From Clostridia bacterium (GTDB lineage Bacteria > Bacillota > Clostridia > Oscillospirales > CAG-382), in contig JAGCNA010000060.1 in the NCBI GenBank assembly GCA_017646185.1, positions 1 to 5,596 of the forward strand: a DNA stretch of 5,596 nucleotides, read 5' to 3'. Within the stretch, counting starts at the first letter, position 1; the number at the start of each line of letters is the position of its first letter. A program made the position numbers and the translations under genes. Of this stretch, positions 1 to 5,596 are shown in pieces. The notes under the pieces were generated by a model that saw nothing but the letters and a program-made list of their open reading frames with translations, was not told the origin of the DNA and searched no databases.

Positions 1-1127
1 GACAGGTAGGCGATACCGGCGTTATCACCACCGAAACCGGCATTTTCGTTGTAGAAGACACCAAAAAGACTCACGAAGGTCAGTATCTCCATACCGGCTA
101 CGTATCCGAAGGCAGTATCGGTCTGGGCAAGTGCGTTGCAAGTGTTGACGAAGAGAGAAGAAACGCTATTGCAAGAAACCACTCCTCCGTTCACCTGCTT
201 CAGGCGGCTCTCCGCAAGGTGCTTGGCACTCACGTAGAACAGGCAGGTTCTTATGTTGACGAGCACAGAGCACGTTTTGACTTTACTCATTTCGCCGCTA
301 TGACAAGCGAAGAGATTACTGCTGTAGAAACTCTCGTAAACCAAGAGATACTTAAGGGTGAAGAGATTGTCACCGAAGAAAAGACTATTGCCGAAGCAAA
401 AGCAGACGGCGCTATGGCTCTGTTCGGCGAAAAGTACGGTGATACCGTGCGTGTTGTTAAGATGGGCGATTTCTCCGCAGAGCTTTGCGGCGGCACGCAC
501 CTTTGCAATACCGCAAAGGCAGGTCTGTTCCGTATCGTTTCCGAATCCGGTGTTGCCGCAGGCGTGCGCCGTATCGAAGCTATCACCGGTATGAACGCTT
601 TGAATGCATTCCGTGAGAGGGATAATACTATCGAAAAGGTTCGCGCTACCATCAAGGCAAACAGCGTAAACGATATAATTACCAGAGCAGAAGCTGTTCA
701 GGCAGAAATCAAGAATCTTTCCAAGGAGCTTGAAAAGGCAAACGTAGCAATTTGTTCCACCAAGGCTTCCGCCGCTTGCGCAGAGGCTGTTCAGGTAGGA
801 AGCGTAAAGCTGGTAAGATGCTGCTTTGAAAACACTCCCGTAGATGCACTCCGTACCGCTATTGACGGTATCGTAAGCAAGGACGGGGACGCAGTATGCG
901 TATTCTCCGCAGTAAACGACGGCAAGCTCACCTTTGCTTCCGGTGCAGGCAAGAGCGCAGTAGGCGCAGGCGCCCACGCAGGAATGCTGCTTAAGGCTCT
1001 GTCCTCCATAGTAGGAGGCGGCGGTGGCGGCAGACCCGATAGCGCTACCAGCGGCGGCAAGTTTGTTGAAAAGGTGGGCGAGGCTATGGAAGCCCTTCCC
1101 GAAATTCTTTCCGCACAGCTTAAGTAA
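1..1127 (+). CDS. alaS: Alanyl-tRNA synthetase, C-terminal part (5' end outside window)
   Basis: AlaRS charges tRNA-Ala with alanine in the cytoplasm and clears mischarged Ser/Gly-tRNA-Ala through an internal editing domain. The frame is open from the first base; full codons start at base 3 and give 374 residues before TAA. Seen directly: QVGDTG at the very start, the end of the beta-barrel region; the editing-site HxxxH motif as HSSVH (bases 180-194); its partner CxxxH as CGGTH (486-500), which together form the Zn-binding editing centre; a charged helical stretch (about 640-760); and the C-terminal DHHA1-type domain with a six-glycine run followed by RPD (1014-1040). The catalytic aminoacylation domain lies upstream of the window. 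GTG or ATG codons inside the frame (for example at 219) are not starts, because conserved AlaRS sequence continues upstream of them. All key editing residues are intact, so I see no damage. The next gene begins 11 bases after the stop. Confidence 0.97.
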   Translation, partial: QVGDTGVITTETGIFVVEDTKKTHEGQYLHTGYVSEGSIGLGKCVASVDEERRNAIARNHSSVHLLQAALRKVLGTHVEQAGSYVDEHRARFDFTHFAAMTSEEITAVETLVNQEILKGEEIVTEEKTIAEAKADGAMALFGEKYGDTVRVVKMGDFSAELCGGTHLCNTAKAGLFRIVSESGVAAGVRRIEAITGMNALNAFRERDNTIEKVRATIKANSVNDIITRAEAVQAEIKNLSKELEKANVAICSTKASAACAEAVQVGSVKLVRCCFENTPVDALRTAIDGIVSKDGDAVCVFSAVNDGKLTFASGAGKSAVGAGAHAGMLLKALSSIVGGGGGGRPDSATSGGKFVEKVGEAMEALPEILSAQLK

Positions 1128-1138
1128 GGAGAAAGACC

Positions 1139-1477
1139 ATGAACTGTATTTTTTGTAAAATCATAAACGGCGAGATTCCCTCCTCCAAGGTGTATGAGGA
1201 TGAATATTGTCTGGCGTTTAAGGATCTTAATCCTGCCGCCCCCGTACACGTGCTGGTGGTTCCCAAAACACATATCGAATCTCTTGACTGTGTAAACGGA
1301 GAGAATATTGATACAGTTTCAAAGGTGATTTCCGCTATTCCCGCAGTTGCAAAGGAAGCGGGAATACAAAACGGTTACCGCGTTATCACAAATATCGGTG
1401 AGGACGGCGGTCAGACCGTAAAGCATTTGCATTTCCACATTCTGGGCGGCAAAAAGCTTACCGAAAAATTAAACTGA
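1139..1477 (+). CDS. hinT: HIT family protein, HINT-type purine nucleoside phosphoramidase
   Basis: A complete 112-residue protein, the usual size for the HINT branch of the histidine triad superfamily. Known members are cytoplasmic dimers that cleave P-N bonds in adenosine or guanosine phosphoramidates and also hydrolyse aminoacyl-adenylates. The triad is HLHFHILGG with H96, H98 and H100; H98 would be the nucleophile by family analogy. Upstream are DLNPAAPVHVLVVPK (residues 29-43) and GYRVITNIGEDGGQ (about 79-92), both typical of HINT rather than of Fhit or GalT. C3 and C6 form a CxxC pair which, probably with H45 and a later histidine, may bind structural zinc as in many bacterial HIT proteins. 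The start is set by AAGGAG (1126-1131), which overlaps the alaS stop, 7 bases before ATG. The symbol is by subfamily resemblance; the physiological substrate cannot be read from sequence. Confidence 0.93.
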   Translation: MNCIFCKIINGEIPSSKVYEDEYCLAFKDLNPAAPVHVLVVPKTHIESLDCVNGENIDTVSKVISAIPAVAKEAGIQNGYRVITNIGEDGGQTVKHLHFHILGGKKLTEKLN

Positions 1478-1498
1478 TATAAAAAGGATGTTTGTATT

Positions 1499-2065
1499 AT
1501 GAAGATCAATCCCGAAACCTTTCTTACCTATCCTCTTGACGTTGCGGGACTTCACAGAGAGCTTCCCGTTTGCAAGGTAAACGATAATCTGTATATCGCC
1601 GCATTCGTAATCTTCGGCGATGTTGAGCTCACCGTTGCCTGCGCTTCCGAGCTTATCAAAAAGCTCCCTCCCCACGATATTCTTATCACGGCGGAATCCA
1701 AGGGTATTCCTTTGGTATATGAAATGGCGCGTCAGCTTGGCACAAACAAATATCTTATCGCCCGTAAAGCCGCAAAGCTTTACATGAAGGATCCTCACGC
1801 AGTAGAGGTTCAGTCTATCACCACCGCAAAGAAGCAGACTCTTTATATAGATAAAGAAGACGTTGAGTGTATGCGCGGCAAGCGTGTTGTTATCGTTGAT
1901 GACGTTATCAGCACCGGTGAAAGCCTTTTTGCAGTAGAAAAGCTTGTTAAGCAGGCAGGGGGCATAGTTGCGGGCAAGATGGCTATTCTTGCGGAAGGCG
2001 ATGCAGAATACCGCGAGGATATAACCTATCTTCAGCATATTCCTCTTTTATTCCCCGAAAAATAG
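1499..2065 (+). CDS. Phosphoribosyltransferase, purine (Apt-like) type I family
   Basis: A complete 188-residue cytoplasmic enzyme of the type I phosphoribosyltransferase fold, which joins a base to PRPP or runs the reverse reaction. The PRPP-binding loop is clear: VVIVDDVISTGES at residues 130-142, with the paired acidic residues D134 and D135. An ESKGIPL segment (66-72) sits where Apt-like proteins carry the EA(R/K)G loop near the pyrophosphate site, followed by LIARKAAKLYM (86-96). The roughly 25-residue N-terminal segment would form the hood that sets base specificity. There is no helix-turn-helix domain, so it is not a PurR-type repressor. The overall pattern fits the adenine/xanthine-type family (COG0503-like) more than Hpt or PyrE, but the flexible loop differs from classical Apt, so I leave the symbol blank. 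An AAAGGA site (1483-1488) lies 10 bases before ATG. It follows the HINT gene by 21 bases, which could tie both to purine nucleotide salvage (inference). Confidence 0.9.
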   Translation: MKINPETFLTYPLDVAGLHRELPVCKVNDNLYIAAFVIFGDVELTVACASELIKKLPPHDILITAESKGIPLVYEMARQLGTNKYLIARKAAKLYMKDPHAVEVQSITTAKKQTLYIDKEDVECMRGKRVVIVDDVISTGESLFAVEKLVKQAGGIVAGKMAILAEGDAEYREDITYLQHIPLLFPEK

Positions 2066-2083
2066 TTTTCAGGAGCGATACCT

Positions 2084-4006
2084 ATGTTCCGTTTAAGACC
2101 GTTGGCTTTATGGATAACCGCTTTCGCTGCGGGAATCCTTTGCGCGGTTTTTACGGAAGGTGTTGCCCAAATAGCATTATTTGCAGTTATCGGCGTACTT
2201 TGCGTAACGTGTTTCGCGGTACGCCGTTTCCCGTACAGAGCTACTGTTTTGCCTTTGGCGCTGGCTTTGATACTGGGTATGGGGTATCTTGAAATTCGGG
2301 GATACGTTGCGGAACGTGCCGTTTCCCAAAGCTACGGCTGTAAAGGGGATATTACCGGTGACGTAACCGAAACCGACAGCTACGGATTTACCGTATCCGT
2401 ATTAACTGTTTCCGATAACCTTTTGCCCAAAGGCGCCAAGGTACGGGTATATTACGATTTTGAAAGGGATATCCGTGCCGGGGATCGGGTGTATTGCACT
2501 CTTGAATTTTCCGATCCGGGTGCAGAGGGATATTCTTACGGCACATACGTATCTGCCACGGGGGACGTTTTCCGTGTTGACAGCCAAAAAGGCGCCACAC
2601 CGCTTATTAATTTCAGAAATGCGGTAAACGGTATTATACAAAGGAGATTTTCCTCCGAATCATCGGGCGTGGCAATGGCAATGCTGACAGGGGAACGGTC
2701 AGACGTAGACCCCATATTGTATTCCGCCTACCGCTTTTCCGGCATAGCTCATATTCTGGTCATATCCGGTTTCCACATGTCGTTAATACTGATGTCTGTG
2801 TATTTTATGCTTTATTCCACCAAGGCGGGCAAGAGGTACGCAGGCCTTATCTGTATATTTCTTACCCTTGTGTTCGGCAGCTGCGTAGGCTTCACTCCCT
2901 CCGTTTCCCGTGCGGCGGTAATGTGTATCGCCGTGTTTGCAGGGGGAAGCTTTAATTATAAAAACGATAGCTTCACATCGCTTTTCACCGCATTGGGAAT
3001 ATTGTTGCTTTTGAACCCCTATTCCGTGTTTTCCGTGGGATTACAGCTTTCGTTTTTGTGTTCTCTGGGAATTATCACCCTTTCTCCCGCCATAGGGGAA
3101 ACGGTAACCAAAATCAAAAAGCGTTTTGTACGTTTTACGGTAAAACAGCTTTCCTCCGTGCTTATATCTGCGGTGGCGGCGCTGTTTTCCTTTCCCGTGG
3201 TGTGTTATTTCTTTGGGTCCTTTTCAATAATTTCTCCCGTAACAAATCTGTTTGCCATACCCGTTTCCAGTATCGGCACGGTTTTGGGCTATTTAAGCTT
3301 TGTAATCCCCCCTCTTTCACACCTTGCAGACCTTTGCTTCCGCTTGTTAAACAAAATTGCGGTGTTTTTTGCATCCTTTGAATTCGCCGCCGTTTCCACC
3401 AAAATAACGGGTATGAAAACAGCTTTGCTTATAGCGGCGGCTTCGGTAATAATTATCGGCTCCGTAAAATTAAAGCACCGCCTGCGCACCTTTGGAATAT
3501 GCACCTGCTGTCTGGCTTTGTGTATAGGTATTTCCGCAGGAGCAAACGCTTATATAAGCAACACACGCACGGCAGTAAAATGCGTTTGGGGCAAGGGATG
3601 TTATCAGTTTGTTGCCGCTTCCGGCGGAGAATGTGTTTTTACGGATATGGGCGGTGCGTACGTTATTGCCGACGATGTGTTTGAAACGGGAAACACCAAA
3701 ATAGATGTTTACATAATGTCTGAATGTAATTCTTACAGTCTGGGAAATCTGTGCAGTATGCTTTCCGACGTAAGTATAGACAAAATTTATATAAGAGCAC
3801 AAAACCGTGATACGGAAATATACCGACGTGTTGAACAGCTTGCTTCGCGTTGGAATATAGAAACAGAGGTTTTTGAAGGAAATATTACCGTTCCCGCAGG
3901 GAAGGCATACGTTACCGCAGGGGATGTTAATTTAGTAGAATACGGTTATGATACCTTTTTGTCTTATGGCAAAAACGATATCTTTTATCTTGACGGAAGG
4001 AAGTGA
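2084..4006 (+). CDS. comEC: ComEC/Rec2 family DNA-uptake channel with a degenerate C-terminal MBL-like domain
   Basis: ComEC is the inner-membrane channel that brings single-stranded DNA into the cytoplasm during natural transformation. This 640-residue protein is shorter than the roughly 770 of B. subtilis ComEC. Order of parts: three hydrophobic segments (about 8-25, 27-46, 53-70); an OB-like extracellular DUF4131 region (about 85-168) with only two cysteines, C86 and C138; then the polytopic Competence domain (about 195-490) with HILVISGFHMS (223-233), TPSVSRAAVM (271-280), NPYSVFSVGLQLSF (311-324) and TNLFAIPV (387-394). The last part (about 496-640) aligns in pattern with the start of the ComEC metallo-beta-lactamase domain: GKGC for GQGD at 503-506 and DMGG for DGG at 521-524. 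The HxHxDH metal motif is replaced by ECNSYS at 547-552, and the domain is short. AGGAG at 2071-2075 lies 8 bases before ATG. The membrane core looks intact; nuclease activity is unlikely (inference). Confidence 0.93.
   Translation: MFRLRPLALWITAFAAGILCAVFTEGVAQIALFAVIGVLCVTCFAVRRFPYRATVLPLALALILGMGYLEIRGYVAERAVSQSYGCKGDITGDVTETDSYGFTVSVLTVSDNLLPKGAKVRVYYDFERDIRAGDRVYCTLEFSDPGAEGYSYGTYVSATGDVFRVDSQKGATPLINFRNAVNGIIQRRFSSESSGVAMAMLTGERSDVDPILYSAYRFSGIAHILVISGFHMSLILMSVYFMLYSTKAGKRYAGLICIFLTLVFGSCVGFTPSVSRAAVMCIAVFAGGSFNYKNDSFTSLFTALGILLLLNPYSVFSVGLQLSFLCSLGIITLSPAIGETVTKIKKRFVRFTVKQLSSVLISAVAALFSFPVVCYFFGSFSIISPVTNLFAIPVSSIGTVLGYLSFVIPPLSHLADLCFRLLNKIAVFFASFEFAAVSTKITGMKTALLIAAASVIIIGSVKLKHRLRTFGICTCCLALCIGISAGANAYISNTRTAVKCVWGKGCYQFVAASGGECVFTDMGGAYVIADDVFETGNTKIDVYIMSECNSYSLGNLCSMLSDVSIDKIYIRAQNRDTEIYRRVEQLASRWNIETEVFEGNITVPAGKAYVTAGDVNLVEYGYDTFLSYGKNDIFYLDGRK
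3569..4003 (+). other. Degenerate, shortened metallo-beta-lactamase-like domain of ComEC
   Basis: This is a domain-level entry inside comEC, residues 496-640. In family members this region reads roughly as a GQGD strand, a DGG turn, then a hydrophobic strand ending in HPHADHIGGL. Here the same spacing gives GKGC, DMGG and then a strand ending in MSECNSYSLGNL. The flanking leucines and the glycine at 554 are kept, while every histidine and aspartate of the metal motif is gone. Only about 85 residues follow the motif, too few for the usual second half of the fold and its remaining ligands. No histidine at all occurs between residue 496 and the stop. The reading frame is clean, so this is divergence, not a frameshift. 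Confidence 0.75.
3997..4006 (+). promoter_or_regulatory. Extended ribosome binding site of holA, overlapping the comEC stop
   Basis: AAGGAAGTGA differs by one base from the full anti-16S complement AAGGAGGTGA. It ends 5 bases before ATG at 4012, an ideal distance, whereas the in-frame GTG at 4003 lies inside the site itself and is too close to be used with it. The site therefore decides the holA start. It also contains the comEC TGA (4004-4006), so ribosomes finishing comEC would stop on the holA initiation site, which favours translational coupling. Confidence 0.75.
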
Positions 4007-4011
4007 AGCGT

Positions 4012-5049
4012 ATGGATATAGACGGACTTAAAGCAAAATTAAAGAAAAACGAATATGCGGGAGCGTATCTGTTTTACGGCGACGAAGCATATATGAAGGA
4101 CCATTACGTTTCACAGCTTCGCAAGGTCGTGCTCGAGGGCCCCGTTCCCGAATTCAATTATTCGGTATACGAGGCAGAAAAGCTGGATGTGGAAAAAATA
4201 GCCGAGGAGGCATATATGCTTCCTCTTATGGCAGATTATAAAATGATAGAAATTCAGGCGTTTTCCGCGGCTTCTCTTACTGCGGCGGTGTCTTCTTCTC
4301 TTGCGGATATTATTTCGGATCTTCCCGAATATTTCATACTCCTTTTCACCGTCCGTTCGGGAGAGGATGAGGAAAAGGCGATCGAGAAAAAAGAGCCTAC
4401 TCCTTTTGTTGCCGCAATGAAGGATTACGGCAATATAGTAAAATTCGAATCGGAATCGGGCAACAAGCTTCTTGCCTGGATGAACAGACATTTTACAGCC
4501 CTCGGCACTCCCGTAGATAAAACCGTGCTGGAGAATATGGTTACGATATGCGGTAACGATATGTATCTTCTGGCGGGAGAGATAAAGAAGCTGTGTTCCT
4601 ACTGCGGTTCCCGCCCTGCCACCGTGCAGGACGTGGAAAAGGTGTGCTGTGCCAACGAAAGCTACAAGGTATACGATCTTTCCCGTGCGGTTATTGACGG
4701 AGATATGACCAAAGCAGGCAAAATATTTGCCTCCCTCCGCTTTTCCTCCGCAGACCCTATAATGATACTGGGTGCTTTGGCGAAGACCTTTTCGGATATG
4801 CTGCTCACTCTGGAAGGGCTCAACTGCGGAAAAAGCTATTCCGCTATCGCATCCGATTTAAAGAGTTATGATTTCGTTATAAAAAAATACGCATCCGTTG
4901 CGTCCAGAAGAGGCAGAAATTTCCTTGCCAATGCGGTAAGCGTTTGCGCCGCGGCGGATAAGCATCTTAAAAATTTCAGGGGCGACCCGTACACCGTGCT
5001 GGAAACGGCAATTTACAAAATAGGAGCAGTAAATGCAGGAAAAAATTAA
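4012..5049 (+). CDS. holA: DNA polymerase III delta subunit (clamp loader)
   Basis: Delta is the clamp-loader subunit that contacts the beta sliding clamp and opens it so that it can be placed on primed DNA. The 345-residue length matches the family (about 340-350). Seen: the N-terminal signature YLFYGDEAYMKDHY (residues 19-32), the delta equivalent of a degenerate P-loop region; a middle segment ending in GNDMYLLAGEIKKLCSYCG, typical of the lid domain; YKVYDLSRAVIDGDMTKAGKIF, leading into the C-terminal collar helices; and the closing DKHLKNFRGDPYTVLETAIYKI, typical of the PF06144 family. Delta has no ATPase site of its own, so the lack of a Walker A motif is expected. I chose ATG at 4012 because of the strong site at 3997-4006. 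The alternative GTG at 4003 would add three residues and overlap the comEC stop by 4 bases. Its last 17 bases overlap rnmV. Confidence 0.94.
   Translation: MDIDGLKAKLKKNEYAGAYLFYGDEAYMKDHYVSQLRKVVLEGPVPEFNYSVYEAEKLDVEKIAEEAYMLPLMADYKMIEIQAFSAASLTAAVSSSLADIISDLPEYFILLFTVRSGEDEEKAIEKKEPTPFVAAMKDYGNIVKFESESGNKLLAWMNRHFTALGTPVDKTVLENMVTICGNDMYLLAGEIKKLCSYCGSRPATVQDVEKVCCANESYKVYDLSRAVIDGDMTKAGKIFASLRFSSADPIMILGALAKTFSDMLLTLEGLNCGKSYSAIASDLKSYDFVIKKYASVASRRGRNFLANAVSVCAAADKHLKNFRGDPYTVLETAIYKIGAVNAGKN
5022..5026 (+). promoter_or_regulatory. Ribosome binding site of rnmV inside holA
   Basis: AGGAG lies 6 bases before the ATG at 5033, within the last codons of holA. It fixes the rnmV start inside the holA coding region and produces the 17-base gene overlap, a sign of translational coupling. 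Confidence 0.7.
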
Positions 5050-5596
5050 GCTTTCCTGTCCCGTAGTGGTAGAGGGCAGATATGATAAACAGCGTGTCCT
5101 CTCGGTTGCGGAGGGGACCGTAATACAGCTTGACGGTTTTTCCGTGTTTAACAGCAGGGAAAAGCAAGCACTGCTGCGCCGTCTGTGCGGAAGTGGAAAT
5201 ATTATACTGCTTACGGACAGCGATTCCGCAGGGGCATTTATAAGGGCAAAGCTTAAAGGCTATCTTCCCGCAGAAAAAATAATAAACGTATATGCCCCTA
5301 AAATAGAGGGAAAAGAAAAACGCAAAAAAACACCTTCAAAAGAGGGAATTTTGGGCGTCGAAGGCTTGGAAGCGGATGTGATATACCGCCTGCTCAAGCC
5401 CTTTGAAGGGGAGATAACAAAAAAAGCATCTCTTACAAAAGCAGACCTTTTCGGGTGCGGGCTTTTGGGTGGAGAGAGCAGCTCCGCCAAACGAAATACA
5501 TTGGCGCGGGTATTGGAGCTCCCCGAGAATATGGCACCCAAAGCATTTCTTGAAGCCATAAATCTTGTGTGTACCGAAGCTGAATTCCGCGAAGCA
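5033..5596 (+). CDS. rnmV: Ribonuclease M5, Toprim nuclease for 5S rRNA maturation (3' end at window edge)
   Basis: RNase M5 makes the final cuts that release mature 5S rRNA from its precursor in Firmicutes; in B. subtilis it acts on the precursor bound by ribosomal protein L18. The frame is open from ATG 5033 to the last base, giving 188 residues without a stop. The Toprim domain shows VVVEGRYDK with E14, then IILLTDSDSAG with D62 and D64, the acidic metal-binding set. The family signature GKEKRKKTPSKEGILGVEG follows at about 93-111. The C-terminal region contains DLFGCGLLGG (138-147), matching the DLIHAGLIGG segment of the B. subtilis protein, and a last helix around FLEAI. B. subtilis RNase M5 has about 186 residues, so the natural stop should come within a few codons. 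DnaG primase and RecR also have Toprim domains but lack the KEKRK signature. The next gene is often rsmA (ksgA) in related genomes, outside this window. Confidence 0.94.
   Translation, partial: MQEKIKLSCPVVVEGRYDKQRVLSVAEGTVIQLDGFSVFNSREKQALLRRLCGSGNIILLTDSDSAGAFIRAKLKGYLPAEKIINVYAPKIEGKEKRKKTPSKEGILGVEGLEADVIYRLLKPFEGEITKKASLTKADLFGCGLLGGESSSAKRNTLARVLELPENMAPKAFLEAINLVCTEAEFREA

Noticed and set aside
1014..1031. Short repeat-like GGN run
   Set aside because: It encodes the conserved glycine loop of the AlaRS C-terminal domain; it is not a DNA repeat element.
791..1273. Antisense open frame of 160 codons across the alaS/HINT junction
   Set aside because: It spans the boundary of two firmly identified sense genes. 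Its proline-rich run is just the complement of the glycine-rich AlaRS loop.
1284..1311. TTGACT and an AT-rich hexamer 16 bases apart, resembling a sigma-A promoter
   Set aside because: The second box is a poor match to TATAAT and both lie inside the HINT coding region. The genes downstream are already explained by read-through from alaS.
1469..2038. Long antisense open frame of 189 codons opposite the phosphoribosyltransferase
   Set aside because: It lies wholly opposite a conserved enzyme with an intact PRPP motif, and its translation shows no recognisable domain. It is a shadow of the sense codon pattern.
3353..3375. T-run around 3364 as a possible intrinsic terminator
   Set aside because: No GC-rich stem precedes it, and it lies in the middle of the comEC membrane domain, where the T-rich codons encode phenylalanine and valine.
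4003..4011. GTG at 4003 as the start of holA
   Set aside because: It lies within the ribosome binding site AAGGAAGTGA itself, while ATG at 4012 has ideal spacing and gives the usual family length. It remains a minor alternative.
5260..5559. Antisense open frame of 99 codons near the right edge
   Set aside because: It is opposite the RNase M5 coding region, which carries the Toprim and KEKRK signatures in the + frame; no independent support.

Overview
The window is a dense, single-strand run of six genes. All are on the + strand, with gaps of 11 to 21 bases or short overlaps, and there is no intergenic space for a promoter or terminator. The gene set (alanyl-tRNA synthetase, a HINT-type HIT protein, a purine-type phosphoribosyltransferase, ComEC, DNA polymerase III delta subunit, RNase M5), the strong AGGAG-type ribosome binding sites and the presence of RNase M5 all point to a low- to mid-GC Firmicute. 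My best guess is a gut-type member of the Clostridia. The taxon is inferred from gene content and style only, because there is no marker gene here that I can place precisely.

Layout: (1) 1-1127, the C-terminal part of alaS, running in from upstream and covering the editing and C-terminal domains. (2) 1139-1477, a complete 112-residue HINT-like protein. (3) 1499-2065, a complete 188-residue phosphoribosyltransferase of the Apt-like family. (4) 2084-4006, a 640-residue ComEC/Rec2 DNA-uptake channel whose C-terminal metallo-beta-lactamase-like domain is short and has lost its metal-binding motif. (5) 4012-5049, holA, the delta subunit of the clamp loader, with its ribosome binding site laid across the comEC stop codon. 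(6) 5033 to the end, rnmV, RNase M5, which overlaps holA by 17 bases and is open at the window edge, probably within a few codons of its natural end.

The genes look co-transcribed and, from comEC onward, translationally coupled. Most are housekeeping genes for information processing: tRNA charging, clamp loading and 5S rRNA maturation. HINT and the phosphoribosyltransferase deal with nucleotides, and ComEC adds a DNA-uptake component. There is no mobile element, CRISPR array, RNA gene or sign of recent transfer. I do not see an undescribed multi-gene system. The best lead is the ComEC whose nuclease-like domain appears catalytically dead. A weaker one is the alaS-HINT pairing, given the known activity of HINT proteins on aminoacyl-adenylates.
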